Assembly: GCA_013215055.1 (NCBI GenBank)
Contig: JABSRQ010000027.1
Location: 1-57,584 of the forward strand
From: Pseudomonadales bacterium
Lineage (GTDB): Bacteria; Pseudomonadota; Gammaproteobacteria; Pseudomonadales; DT-91
Length of the DNA: 57,584 nt
Direction: 5' to 3'
Shown: piece after piece, positions 26,589 through 35,646 of the stretch
Layout of the letters: every line of letters begins with the position of its first letter
Numbering within the stretch: position 1 is the first letter of the stretch
Notes under the pieces: model-generated
What the model was told of the DNA's origin: nothing
The model's database searches: none
What the model saw: the letters and a program-made list of their open reading frames with translations, nothing else
Made by a program: the position numbers and the translations under genes

Positions 26589-27440
26589 ATGTCTTTAAAC
26601 GAAATAGCCAGCAATAAAATGTTTGGTGGCTGGCATAAACGTTTCAGCCATTTTTCTAAGATTAATAACTGCACGATGACCTTTGCGATCTATCTGCCAC
26701 CGCAGATAGAGGCCGGTGAAAAATTACCGGTGTTATATTGGTTATCGGGTTTAACCTGCAGCGATGAAAACTTCATGCAAAAGGCGGCTGCTCAGCGTAT
26801 TGCGGCCGAATTAGGCTTGGTTATAGTCGCTGCCGATACCAGCCCCAGAGGCGACGATGTACCCGATGATGCAGATGCAGCTTATGATTTTGGCTTAGGT
26901 GCTGGGTTTTATCTCAATGCCAGCGAGGCCCCCTGGCAAAAAAATTATCAGATGCAGGATTACATCGTCGAAGAATTACCGGCCTTGATTGAAGCCAACT
27001 TCCCGGTTTCTAACAAACGTTCTATAGCCGGTCATTCCATGGGGGGCCATGGCGCGTTAACGCTGGGGTTAAAGTATGCCAGCCACTATCAATCGATCTC
27101 GGCGTTTAGCCCTATATGTAATCCGGCTACAGTACCCTGGGGCGAAAAAGCCTTTAGCCTGTATTTAGGTGATAATAAAGAAACGTGGTTGGCCCATGAT
27201 AGCTGCCATTTGATTAAAAATTCTGATAAAAATTGCCAACTACCGATTTTAATTGATCAGGGTGAAGACGATGCCTTTCTGACTGAGCAACTATGCCCGG
27301 AACGATTACAAAAGGCCGCAGCCGAGGCCGATTACCCTATTCAATTACGGATGCAGGCAGGTTATGACCATAGTTACTTTTTTATTGCCAGTTTTATAGA
27401 AGAGCATCTGCGTTTTCATGCGGGTTTTCTAAAGGCGTAA
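26589..27440 (+). CDS. frmB: S-formylglutathione hydrolase
   Basis: 283 residues from ATG at 26589, which follows a GGGAG site; an upstream in-frame ATG at 26523 lies inside frmA and is unlikely. Esterase-D fold: oxyanion and N-terminal motif LYWLSGLTCSDENF, nucleophile Ser in IAGHSMGGHGAL, Asp in IDQGEDDAFL and His in AGYDHSYFF. It hydrolyses S-formylglutathione to formate and glutathione, completing the reaction of the preceding gene. Confidence 0.96.
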   Translation: MSLNEIASNKMFGGWHKRFSHFSKINNCTMTFAIYLPPQIEAGEKLPVLYWLSGLTCSDENFMQKAAAQRIAAELGLVIVAADTSPRGDDVPDDADAAYDFGLGAGFYLNASEAPWQKNYQMQDYIVEELPALIEANFPVSNKRSIAGHSMGGHGALTLGLKYASHYQSISAFSPICNPATVPWGEKAFSLYLGDNKETWLAHDSCHLIKNSDKNCQLPILIDQGEDDAFLTEQLCPERLQKAAAEADYPIQLRMQAGYDHSYFFIASFIEEHLRFHAGFLKA

Positions 27441-27451
27441 TCTAATATGGT

Positions 27452-27970
27452 TTATTTAACGGTTGGGCTTTGAATTGGGCTAGCAGGGGAGAGTGGCAGG
27501 CGTTTGGCCATCCAATAATTTTCAGCCCAATAACTATTTTCTAAAGATGAAATTATCACACCCTGGCGGGTGGATGCATGTAAAAATTCTTCTTTACCTA
27601 TATAAACACCGATATGGCGCTGCAAGCTGCTGGTTTTAAATAACACCAGATCACCGGGCAGCAATTGTTGACGTGATACTTCCTGGCCAATATCGGCCTG
27701 TAATTCGCTGGTGCGTGGCAGCGCGTAGTTAAAGACATCATCAAAGACTTTCACCATCAGCGCTGAACAATCTATGCCCTGATTATTATTCCCGCCTAAG
27801 CGATAAGGCACACCTTTCCAGTGCGTAGCCTGAGCACGTAACTGTTGTTCAATTGTTAATGGTGTTGGTTCTTGAATGGAGGCTTTTTCGACCGGGGCTA
27901 TTTCGACAGGGGCTTGGCTGCAAGCCATTAATAGGCCCGCTGTAGCGATAATGCCTATGGTTTTTTTCAT
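27452..27970 (-). CDS. NlpC/P60 family cell-wall peptidase lipoprotein
   Basis: 172 residues. LLMAC17 is the lipobox. The NlpC/P60 domain has catalytic Cys68 (GIDCSALMVKVF), His119 (RHIGVYIG) and polar third residue His131 (EFLHAST). It should cleave peptide stems of peptidoglycan (gamma-D-Glu to diaminopimelate). Length and layout match Spr/MepS-like enzymes. A perfect 9-bp inverted repeat surrounds its ribosome site (27971-28005). It is downstream of the glutamate-synthase-like gene on the same strand, 44 bp away. Confidence 0.9.
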   Translation of the reverse strand: MKKTIGIIATAGLLMACSQAPVEIAPVEKASIQEPTPLTIEQQLRAQATHWKGVPYRLGGNNNQGIDCSALMVKVFDDVFNYALPRTSELQADIGQEVSRQQLLPGDLVLFKTSSLQRHIGVYIGKEEFLHASTRQGVIISSLENSYWAENYWMAKRLPLSPASPIQSPTVK

Positions 27971-28005
27971 AACGCCAGTCCTCTGTATGATTCAATACTG
28001 GCGTT
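27971..28005 (-). promoter_or_regulatory. 9-bp stem-loop around the ribosome site of the NlpC/P60 gene
   Basis: AACGCCAGT (27971-27979) and ACTGGCGTT (27997-28005) are exact complements with a 17-base loop. In the sense of the gene the 3' arm touches the ATG and the AGAGGA ribosome site sits at the loop edge. There is no U-run, so it is not a plain terminator. It could control translation or stabilise the transcript. Confidence 0.45.
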
Positions 28006-28014
28006 AATCATCTT

Positions 28015-29664
28015 CTATGCAAGTTCAGCAGGTTTTAACATGGTGATATCTGCGGCATAAAAGTCATCGCTGTTAGCTTGTTGCCACCACTGCTTCCATG
28101 TGTCAGAAAGCCCGCTGTTAGAAAACTCAGCGTCAGATACCAGGATTTTATCCGTTAACGGCGGCATTAAGTTGCCACTGGACATCAATTGGCCATAAGG
28201 TGTACGTCGTTTTAACATCTGCGGCAAGAGTTTAGCAGGGTCATCCAGGCCCATGCTGCCCACCAGTTCAAAGAAACTTTCCAGGGTATTATTGTGAAAG
28301 TTTTTAACGCGTTCACTTTTAACGTCAATATCGATGGCCTTACTGCGAGCCGGGTCTTGGGTGGCGATGCCGGTAGGGCATAAATTGGTATTGCAGTGGC
28401 GCGATTGAATACAACCTAATGCCATCATCATCGTGCGCGCGGCATTCACACAATCGGCACCCATCGCAATCTTGGATAACAGATCAAAACTGGATGCGGT
28501 TTTACCGGAGGCGATAATTTTTATATTCTCCCTGAGACCGGTACCTACCAATGCATTGTGCACAAAATACACACTCTCCAGGCACACCATGCCCAAGCGG
28601 TTAGTAAACTCAACCGGAGCTGCACCGGTGCCACCCTCGGCACCATCGATGGTAATAAAGTCGGGGCTGATGCCTGTTTCTAACATGGCCTTACAGAGGC
28701 TTAAAAATTCAACCGGATTGCCTATGCAGAGTTTAAAACCTATCGGTTTTCCACCACTTAATTCTCGAAGTCGTACGATGAAATTCAGCAAATCTTTAGG
28801 TGTTGTGCATTCGGGGTTAACCGCGGGTGATACGCAATCTTTATCCGTTGCAATATGACGAATGGCGGCGATCTCATCGCTGATTTTTGCGGCCGGTAAT
28901 ACGCCGCCATGGCCGGGTTTTGCGCCCTGGGATAATTTAATTTCAATCATCTTTATCTGTGGCTTCTGCGCCATCTTGGCAAAGCTTTCAGGGGCGAAAT
29001 TACCATGACTATCTCTACAGCCAAAAAGGCCGGTGCCAATCTGCCACACCACATCGCCACCATGTTTTAGATGGTAGGGGCTGGCACTACCTTCGCCGGT
29101 ATTGTGATAACAACCTGCTTTTAATGCGCCTAAGTTAAGTGCTTCAATGGCATTGGCGCTTAAAGAGCCAAAACTCATCGCCGAGATATTCAGATAGGAG
29201 GCGTCATAAGGTTGTGTGCAATCAGGACCACCGATGCGAATTTTTTTAACGTCATCGCTAACCACCTTAGGGTGTAGTGAATGCCATAGGCTCAGGTAAT
29301 TATCTTCTAACAAGTCACGTTGTGTGCCAAAGGCGATGGTGTCACGTACGTTTTTTGAACGCTGATAAACCAAGGTGCGTTGTTCACGGTTAAATGGGCG
29401 CTCTTCGGTGTCGTTGGCAATAAAATATTGCTGAATTTCAACTCGGTAAGATTCTAGGAAATAACGTATATAAGCGACCACCGGGTATAAGCGGTTGAGG
29501 TTATGTTTGCTGAAATAGATATCGTAAAAACCGATAACGGTATAGATAAGGGTAGCGCTCAATAAAAAAGCCTGGAAAAAACCGGTATCAGCCAGAAAAA
29601 GCCTGAGCGCCAAAATATTGCCTAGACTCGCCACTAGCCAGTAAAGTTTTTGCATGATGGTCAT
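28015..29664 (-). CDS. Membrane-anchored FMN-binding glutamate synthase-like protein
   Basis: 549 residues. Two hydrophobic segments in residues 5-50 anchor it. The rest is the FMN-binding central domain of glutamate synthase large subunit: MSFGSLSANAIEALN, GEGSASPYH, the substrate and flavin loop IKLSQGAKPGHGG, GGKPIGFKLCIG, DGAEGGTGAAP, and C-x5-C-x4-C (CIQSRHCNTNLC), which fits the 3Fe-4S site. The glutaminase and C-terminal domains of GltB are absent. Such 'glutamate synthase-related' proteins are widespread, but their electron donor and substrate are unknown. Confidence 0.92.
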   Translation of the reverse strand: MTIMQKLYWLVASLGNILALRLFLADTGFFQAFLLSATLIYTVIGFYDIYFSKHNLNRLYPVVAYIRYFLESYRVEIQQYFIANDTEERPFNREQRTLVYQRSKNVRDTIAFGTQRDLLEDNYLSLWHSLHPKVVSDDVKKIRIGGPDCTQPYDASYLNISAMSFGSLSANAIEALNLGALKAGCYHNTGEGSASPYHLKHGGDVVWQIGTGLFGCRDSHGNFAPESFAKMAQKPQIKMIEIKLSQGAKPGHGGVLPAAKISDEIAAIRHIATDKDCVSPAVNPECTTPKDLLNFIVRLRELSGGKPIGFKLCIGNPVEFLSLCKAMLETGISPDFITIDGAEGGTGAAPVEFTNRLGMVCLESVYFVHNALVGTGLRENIKIIASGKTASSFDLLSKIAMGADCVNAARTMMMALGCIQSRHCNTNLCPTGIATQDPARSKAIDIDVKSERVKNFHNNTLESFFELVGSMGLDDPAKLLPQMLKRRTPYGQLMSSGNLMPPLTDKILVSDAEFSNSGLSDTWKQWWQQANSDDFYAADITMLKPAELA

Positions 29665-29766
29665 AGAGTATCCTTAATCATAGTCATCATTAAAATCGTA
29701 ATTTACTAAGCGCTTATTGAATACTATTGAAACTTTTTTGGCAACGTGGCACTGCCATGATGATGT

Positions 29767-30828
29767 TCAACTGGTGAGTATTTTCATAGGCAGGCTTAGA
29801 ATCGGGTGTTCAGAATCGGCATAAAAAACAATCACGCCAATATGACCCATAGCCACCAAGAAATACCACGCGGCTGAAAAAATCTGGCCATAAGTATCTA
29901 AAGGAATTAAATGCGAAAAATGGCGTTGACGCCATTCAAAAACCACTTCCAACGCGCCGACAAACAAAAAGAATACAATCAGTGTTAAACCAAAGAAATA
30001 GGCCAGCGCCAAGCCTAATGCTATACCTGCCATACACACAGATAAACCTATCCAGGAGCGCATGGAGAAACTGATACTCTTTAATACATGGCCACCATCT
30101 AGCGGCAAGATAGGCAATAAATTAAACAGATTTAACAATGAACCCAGTACTGCGGCACCGGCAAAGAGTTCAATCTCGGTAGCGCCATAAATAAGCATAC
30201 AGGCCAGCGACATCAATAAACCAAAACATGGGCCCATAATGGATATCACCACATCTTGCCAGCGTGTATTGATTTTATCATCGGATACCGCCAAACCGCC
30301 GACAAATGGAATCAAATAGATACCCTTGGTACGAATGCCGAAATATTGCATGGCTTTGACATGGCCAAATTCATGGGCAACTAAACAGGCAATAAGAACC
30401 AGCGCAAATTCGATGGTGAAAAGCCATGCATAGGCGGCAACCGATGCACCCGCCAAGACCACTTTTATCACCTTGACACTTTTTAATAATTTAAAGGCCA
30501 AAGCAGCCAGGCCCATAAAACTGTGTTTGTTATTCGCCTTGGCAAGATGAGCATTGGCCTGTAAAGGGTATTCCCCGGCTTCTTGCTGATGCTGATCAAT
30601 CCATAGCTGATAAGACACCGTCTCTTTTTTGGCCTGCAGGTTTAAACTGATCTCAATGCTTTTATCGCCCTGCTGTACGCTGAATCTATGCACAATTTCG
30701 CTGACGGTGATGCCGCTTAAATCCATTTTACTGACAAGATCATCGCCCCAATATACATTTTGTATACTGCTCTCGTCCGTTTTAAGGCTTAAGGTTTTTC
30801 CAAATAATTGTAGATTTAACACAGTCAT
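29767..30828 (-). CDS. Site-2 protease family (M50) zinc metalloprotease
   Basis: 353 residues with about six membrane helices from residue ~105. Zinc motif H152-E-F-G-H156 lies within one helix, and the third ligand is Asp244 in LLPILPLDGGHVL, both standard for M50. The ~95-residue N-terminal part is soluble and unassigned. The family cuts substrates within the membrane, often anti-sigma factors, but no sigma or anti-sigma gene is adjacent. It has its own transcript. Confidence 0.9.
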   Translation of the reverse strand: MTVLNLQLFGKTLSLKTDESSIQNVYWGDDLVSKMDLSGITVSEIVHRFSVQQGDKSIEISLNLQAKKETVSYQLWIDQHQQEAGEYPLQANAHLAKANNKHSFMGLAALAFKLLKSVKVIKVVLAGASVAAYAWLFTIEFALVLIACLVAHEFGHVKAMQYFGIRTKGIYLIPFVGGLAVSDDKINTRWQDVVISIMGPCFGLLMSLACMLIYGATEIELFAGAAVLGSLLNLFNLLPILPLDGGHVLKSISFSMRSWIGLSVCMAGIALGLALAYFFGLTLIVFFLFVGALEVVFEWRQRHFSHLIPLDTYGQIFSAAWYFLVAMGHIGVIVFYADSEHPILSLPMKILTS

Positions 30829-30942
30829 TTTCTCGTGAGCTGTTTTTATTGTGATGGATTTTACCTGAGTTTAATGACGCTGTGTAAAGCTATTAGCAGG
30901 GCGATAGGATTTGTCCAATATCAATGCATACGATGGTATATT

Positions 30943-30971
30943 TTGTGATCAGTTATTCATGCTTATCACAA
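30943..30971. promoter_or_regulatory. 7-bp inverted repeat upstream of the chemosensory operon
   Basis: TTGTGAT (30943-30949) and ATCACAA (30965-30971) are exact complements, 15 bp apart, ~130 bp before the first gene. The half-sites look like CRP halves but the spacing is too long for CRP. It could be an operator for the operon. Confidence 0.3.
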
Positions 30972-31099
30972 TGCAGACGCTATATTTGCGATTATTGGGT
31001 CTGGATCAGGCAAAAATGCGATTTATTGTCTATAAAATGTACGTGATGTTTTTAAAGCCCTCCTAATGTGTTTCATGTTGTGCGGAAATTACAGCGGAA

Positions 31100-32815
31100 A
31101 TGGATAACCAAACGATAGTGAGAATAAACATGCGCGGCATATTGAATATCAGCTTATCAGCAAAAGTGATTGTGTTATTTTTCGTCATCATTAGCGGTTT
31201 GGCGGCTTTAACCGTGGCCTATAATCATGGTGTTAGGCTACGTGCCAATAGTCTTGAGTTTCAAATCCATAATAATAAATTACAAATGGCACTCAGTGGC
31301 ACAAAAGAAACCATGCTGGTGGCCAGGCGAATGGAAAAAGATTTTTTACTTGAAAAAAATCCAGCTTATATCAATAGGCATTTAGCCATCGTTCAACATG
31401 TTAGAAATTATACCGCTGAACTGGATGAGTTATTGGGTGGGAATGAGCAGCAAGTGATTACTGAAATGGATGATATGTCATTGGCTTATGAAAGAGCCTT
31501 TGCTCAAGTTGCTGAATCGATGATTATGTTAGGGCTTGATGAAAATTCTGGATTAAAAGGGGCATTACAAAAATCTGTTTATGCTATGGAAGAGATATTA
31601 GCGGTTCAAAATAGCGATGCGCTAACGATAAAAATGTTGAGGATGCGAGAGTATGAAAAAGATTTTTTATTAACCAAACAAGATGTTTATCTGAATCATA
31701 TGATTCAATCTCAGCAGGAATTTGAACAGCTGTTAACGCGTAGTCGACTTCCTGCAAGTATTCAAAAAGAAATTTTAGCTAAAATTCAGGTTTATAGGCT
31801 TGCATTTAAAGCCCTGGTTAAGGCTTTTAAACATCAGACTGTTGAGATTAACGCCATGCAAAATGCGATTCATCAGGTGGAATTAGCCGTGGATAATCTC
31901 AGTGATGCGGTGCTGGATTTAGAAACCACCGATGACAAAATGAAAATGGTGAATAAAAATATTGATAATATTTTTTATTCAGTTCTTGGTTTTGTTGCAA
32001 CGCTGGCTTTTATCATCACGTTTGTTACCAGTGGCGGCTTAATCCGATTACGAAAATCTGCCGATATATTATCCGAATCGATAAAGTCTGTTGCTACCGC
32101 CTCCTCGCAAAGTAGCAATGCGATATCAACAGTCTCTGATGGTTCGCGCCAGCAAGCCGATTCAATTAGCCAGGCGGTTACTGCGGTTGAACAAGCCTCA
32201 ACGGTATTAGCCGAGGTCTCCAGTTCTGCCGATGAAGCAACCTTGTTAGCTAAATCTTCTGGTAGCTCGGTTAAGGCGGGTTTAGAGAAAATGGAGCAGA
32301 TGGTAAAAGTTGTTGCCAATATTGAAGAAAACAGCGTCAAGATCAATAAAATCACCGAGATCATCAATGGCATTTCCAGCCAGATCAATATGTTGTCATT
32401 GAATGCGGCGATTGAAGCGGCTAGAGCTGGTGATCATGGTAAGGGTTTTGCTGTTGTAGCCGATCAGATTAAAACGCTGGCTGCCAGTTCACAGACGTCT
32501 GTGGATAATATTCTGGAGCTGATTGATCAGGCTAAACAAGATGCTACCGAGGCTGTTGCGGTAGCCATTCAAGTCCGCGAAGAAATGAGTAATATATCTG
32601 ATAGTGCAATAAAAACTGAAGAGATGATGCAAAGTATTTCTACCTCCATGGAAGAGCAGGTGATGACCTCAGAGGAACTATGTAGGTCCATGGATACATT
32701 AAGAGATATCGGTGTGGATAATGCCAATGCGTCTGAGGAAATCACAGCAACCATCATTGATCTATCCAAGATCGCCAGTGAAGCTAATGATGAAATAGCA
32801 AAGTTTAATCTATAA
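31100..32815 (+). CDS. Methyl-accepting chemotaxis protein with HBM-like sensor, no visible HAMP
   Basis: 571 residues; ATG at 31130 (residue 11) is an alternative start. First membrane helix ~20-40; a ~245-residue periplasmic helical sensor contains the repeated signature MEKDFLLEK and YEKDFLLTK, one per helical module, as in the bimodular HBM sensors of McpS type. The second membrane helix is at ~290-312. The signalling domain follows almost at once (SADILSESIKSV), leaving no room for a standard ~50-residue HAMP. The tip QINMLSLNAAIEAARAGDHG then KGFAVVADQIKTLA is intact. No C-terminal CheR-binding pentapeptide. First gene of the chemosensory operon. Confidence 0.92.
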   Translation: MDNQTIVRINMRGILNISLSAKVIVLFFVIISGLAALTVAYNHGVRLRANSLEFQIHNNKLQMALSGTKETMLVARRMEKDFLLEKNPAYINRHLAIVQHVRNYTAELDELLGGNEQQVITEMDDMSLAYERAFAQVAESMIMLGLDENSGLKGALQKSVYAMEEILAVQNSDALTIKMLRMREYEKDFLLTKQDVYLNHMIQSQQEFEQLLTRSRLPASIQKEILAKIQVYRLAFKALVKAFKHQTVEINAMQNAIHQVELAVDNLSDAVLDLETTDDKMKMVNKNIDNIFYSVLGFVATLAFIITFVTSGGLIRLRKSADILSESIKSVATASSQSSNAISTVSDGSRQQADSISQAVTAVEQASTVLAEVSSSADEATLLAKSSGSSVKAGLEKMEQMVKVVANIEENSVKINKITEIINGISSQINMLSLNAAIEAARAGDHGKGFAVVADQIKTLAASSQTSVDNILELIDQAKQDATEAVAVAIQVREEMSNISDSAIKTEEMMQSISTSMEEQVMTSEELCRSMDTLRDIGVDNANASEEITATIIDLSKIASEANDEIAKFNL

Positions 32816-32839
32816 CTCATAAATGAAGGAGGGGAAATC

Positions 32840-33268
32840 ATGATAGTGGATAATACTGAGCATGATTCAATGGCTATTTTAATTGTTGATGATTCATTCT
32901 TGATGCGTTCGGCGATTAAAAATATTCTTAGTCAGGATACGAAAAAATTTGTCATCGAAGAAGCCGAAGATGGTTTACAAGCTTTGGATCTGATTCGAGA
33001 AAATGAATATCAGGTGATTCTGTTAGATATTGAAATGCCCAATATGGATGGCATTGAATTTCTTAAACGCAGCAAACTGTATAGCGAAGCTGCGATTATT
33101 ATTGTTTCATCCCTAGCCAGAATGGAATCTGTGCAAGTTGAAAAAGCCATTTGCTTTGGTGCTTTTGATGTTGTGGCTAAGCCCAGCGGGGTTATGAGTG
33201 CATGCCTGGAAGCCGAGAAGAAACATGAAATACTGGATGCGGTTAATCGCTCATTAGCAACTGTGTAA
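32840..33268 (+). CDS. Stand-alone CheY-like receiver, closest in style to the CheB receiver
   Basis: 142 residues after a strong ribosome site (AAGGAGG). Receiver motifs: LIVDDSFLMRSAI, phosphoacceptor Asp63 in ILLDIEMPNMDG, switch Ser in IIVSSLARME, and Lys in VVAKPSG. The MDGIEFLKR, VSSLA and KPSG elements are the CheB receiver pattern, yet no esterase domain follows. It may be a phosphate sink, a competitor of CheB, or the output regulator of the pathway. It lies 24 bp after the MCP gene. Confidence 0.92.
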   Translation: MIVDNTEHDSMAILIVDDSFLMRSAIKNILSQDTKKFVIEEAEDGLQALDLIRENEYQVILLDIEMPNMDGIEFLKRSKLYSEAAIIIVSSLARMESVQVEKAICFGAFDVVAKPSGVMSACLEAEKKHEILDAVNRSLATV

Positions 33269-33314
33269 CACGAGTCTTATTGTCTACAAACTATAACAAA
33301 GTGACTGTGTTGTA

Positions 33315-34238
33315 ATGTATATGACTCAAACAGCTGAAAATAAAATACCTGGAGAAACTGTGCTTAATGAAGGCATGTTACAGTCTTTGGAAAGCCTGTA
33401 TTGCTTTCATTCGGGTTTTAAAAGTTGCAGTGCATTAAAAAAGAAAATGTTGAAACTGTCACAGCAGTATTCAAAATCAGAGCTTTTAATGCTGGTCAGC
33501 CACCTAGGTAATAGCCATGTTTATAGCCGTTTACCCGAAATTACCGATGCATTAACCAATAATGAAACCTATTTCTTTCGAGATGAAATACAGTTTGATT
33601 GCCTGCAACAATATCTTCTGCCAGCACTGTTTGAACAAAAACTGCGCAGTGGTGATAAAACCCTGAGAATCTGGTCAGCAGCTTGTTCCAGCGGCGAAGA
33701 AGCCTATTCGTTAAGCATGGTGGTTGCCGACTTTATGCTTAAAAAAGGTCTGGCAAGATTATCCCATGATGGCTCTCTGACTTTATTAGAGGGCTGGAAA
33801 GTCCAAATATGTGGCAGTGATATTAATAAACGGGTGATAGTTAAAGCAAAATCTGCACAGTATAGCGCCTCAGGATTATCATCATTTCGACATTTCCCCC
33901 AACAATTTAATATTTATATAAAAAAAATGCCATTAAACAAAGAGTCAGCTAAGTCGTTTTATCGGGTTAATCGCTCCATTCAATCGTTAACCGCTTTTGA
34001 GGTTTTTAATCTCAATAGCGATGAATTGCCATTATCACTGCAGCGTATGGATATTGTATTTTGCCGCAATGTGATGATTTATTGGCATGAAGAAACACAA
34101 GCCAGAGTCCTGGCTAATATTTATAAAGCGATGAATAAAAATGCTTATTTGTTGATGAGTGCGGTAGATAAAATGAATCAACCTCGTCTTTTTAACGAAA
34201 AACGTTTTAAAGATCACACGGTTTATCTGAGGCGCTAA
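33315..34238 (+). CDS. cheR: Chemotaxis methyltransferase CheR
   Basis: 307 residues (ATG at 33321 is an alternative start). It methylates glutamates of the receptor with S-adenosylmethionine. An N-terminal helical subdomain precedes LTNNETYFFRDEIQFDCLQ, which is the substrate loop. The SAM-binding core is LRIWSAACSSGEEAYSLSMV, GSDINKRVI and MDIVFCRNVMIYW. No TPR or other C-terminal extension. The next gene starts 1 bp after its stop. Confidence 0.95.
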   Translation: MYMTQTAENKIPGETVLNEGMLQSLESLYCFHSGFKSCSALKKKMLKLSQQYSKSELLMLVSHLGNSHVYSRLPEITDALTNNETYFFRDEIQFDCLQQYLLPALFEQKLRSGDKTLRIWSAACSSGEEAYSLSMVVADFMLKKGLARLSHDGSLTLLEGWKVQICGSDINKRVIVKAKSAQYSASGLSSFRHFPQQFNIYIKKMPLNKESAKSFYRVNRSIQSLTAFEVFNLNSDELPLSLQRMDIVFCRNVMIYWHEETQARVLANIYKAMNKNAYLLMSAVDKMNQPRLFNEKRFKDHTVYLRR

Positions 34239-34239
34239 G

Positions 34240-35646
34240 ATGCATTATTTAACATTTAAACTCGCAGAACATTTATTTGCGATAGATAGCCAATACATTG
34301 CATTTATCAGCCCTGCGGTGGCGGTAACCACATTACCTATGGTTGCCGATTATATCGATGGGGTTGTGAATATCGAAGGGCAGGTATTAGCACAAATTTG
34401 TTTAGCCAAACTCTTTGCCATCGATGATGCCAGCAGTGCCTCACAGCTGATCGTGATAGATATTCACGGGCACAGAATCGTACTTAGCGTTGATACGGTG
34501 CTAGATAGAGTTGAGGTGCAAGACGGACAATGTGCCTCTGAACAGAACAACGACAGTGATGTGGCCATAGCCGGAGAATATTTTGAGCAGGAAGTGTATA
34601 TAGAGGGGGAAAACTTTCTGGCCATCAATGTGCATTTTTTAAAAGACTTGGTAAAGCCGGTCAATAATATCTCTATGGCTACAGGTTTTCTGGCCGAAGA
34701 AAGAACCGATAAAAGCTGTGAAACAGTGGAACAGTCGCACAGCTATCTACGTTTTTGTATGGGGCATGAGTCCTATATTATACCGTTATTAGAGGTTATG
34801 GAGGTTGTTGAAGTTGATACCATCAATGTGGTTCCAGGCAGTCATGCTGAAATTAAGGGCATAACTAACTTGCGTGATCAACCTTTATTGATTCTGGATG
34901 GTCATCGTCTGTTTAATAGCGCCGCGCCGCTTTGCGTTGAGTCAAATCAGGTTTTTATACTCTCCAGAGGGCAAAAGAGGGTCGGTTTTTTAGTGGATAA
35001 AATCTGCGGTATTATAAATTATACCGTCTCTGAATTAAAACATCAGCTGCAAAAAGAATCGATATTAGGTGCTTATATCGTCGATAAAAACCATGGTATT
35101 AATCTTCAGATTAATACCCAGTATTTATTTTCTCAAACGTGTTTTACAGGCATTGATAAGTTTATACCCGCTTATATCGATGAGTCGGAAAAAGAGACCG
35201 TGATTACCCGCAAGTTATTGCAGGTGGCTATGAATGATCAATCCTATGTGATTCCTTTAGAAAATGTTATTTGTATCGCAGAAAAGGAACATGAAAATAC
35301 GATGGATAGCCCTGAACAATATCTAACGGGCACGGTTTCTATAGAAGGTGAAATTCTGCCATTAATCGATTTATCAGATTACCTTGGGTCTCAATCTGAT
35401 CATAATTCGGCATCCAGATCACAGCTGCATACCAATAAAATTGTTATTATAGATGTTCAAAGGCGGCGCTGGGCGATGAATATAAGCAGCGCCCAGTGTT
35501 TATTAGATGTTGATATTAAATCCATAGAGTTAAACCGCAGCCATAATTATTTTATTTTAGGTATCGCCAATATTGATAATACCTTATTGAGTATTCTCGA
35601 CTTTTCATATTTACATCAACAAACCGCTATACAGGATGTTAGCTAA
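34240..35646 (+). CDS. Multi-domain CheW-like adaptor (three CheW repeats)
   Basis: 468 residues made of three CheW-like units of ~140: ~1-140 (LTFKLAEHLFAIDSQYIAFI), ~168-305 (LRFCMGHESYIIPLLEVMEV, then IKGITNLRDQPLLILD) and ~325-465 (LLQVAMNDQSYVIPLENVIC, then LTGTVSIEGEILPLIDL). Ordinary CheW has one unit and links receptor to CheA. Three units in one chain could bridge several receptors and kinases and build an array by itself. No other cheW gene is present in the operon. It is placed 1 bp after cheR and immediately before cheB (stop TAA then ATG). Confidence 0.85.
   Translation: MHYLTFKLAEHLFAIDSQYIAFISPAVAVTTLPMVADYIDGVVNIEGQVLAQICLAKLFAIDDASSASQLIVIDIHGHRIVLSVDTVLDRVEVQDGQCASEQNNDSDVAIAGEYFEQEVYIEGENFLAINVHFLKDLVKPVNNISMATGFLAEERTDKSCETVEQSHSYLRFCMGHESYIIPLLEVMEVVEVDTINVVPGSHAEIKGITNLRDQPLLILDGHRLFNSAAPLCVESNQVFILSRGQKRVGFLVDKICGIINYTVSELKHQLQKESILGAYIVDKNHGINLQINTQYLFSQTCFTGIDKFIPAYIDESEKETVITRKLLQVAMNDQSYVIPLENVICIAEKEHENTMDSPEQYLTGTVSIEGEILPLIDLSDYLGSQSDHNSASRSQLHTNKIVIIDVQRRRWAMNISSAQCLLDVDIKSIELNRSHNYFILGIANIDNTLLSILDFSYLHQQTAIQDVS

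Noticed and set aside
29665..29766. Terminator downstream of the M50 protease gene
   Set aside because: Only a 4-bp GGCA/TGCC stem, and the T-run precedes it in plus sense; not convincing.
30943..30971. CRP site upstream of the MCP gene
   Set aside because: The two halves are 15 bp apart; CRP needs TGTGA-N6-TCACA.
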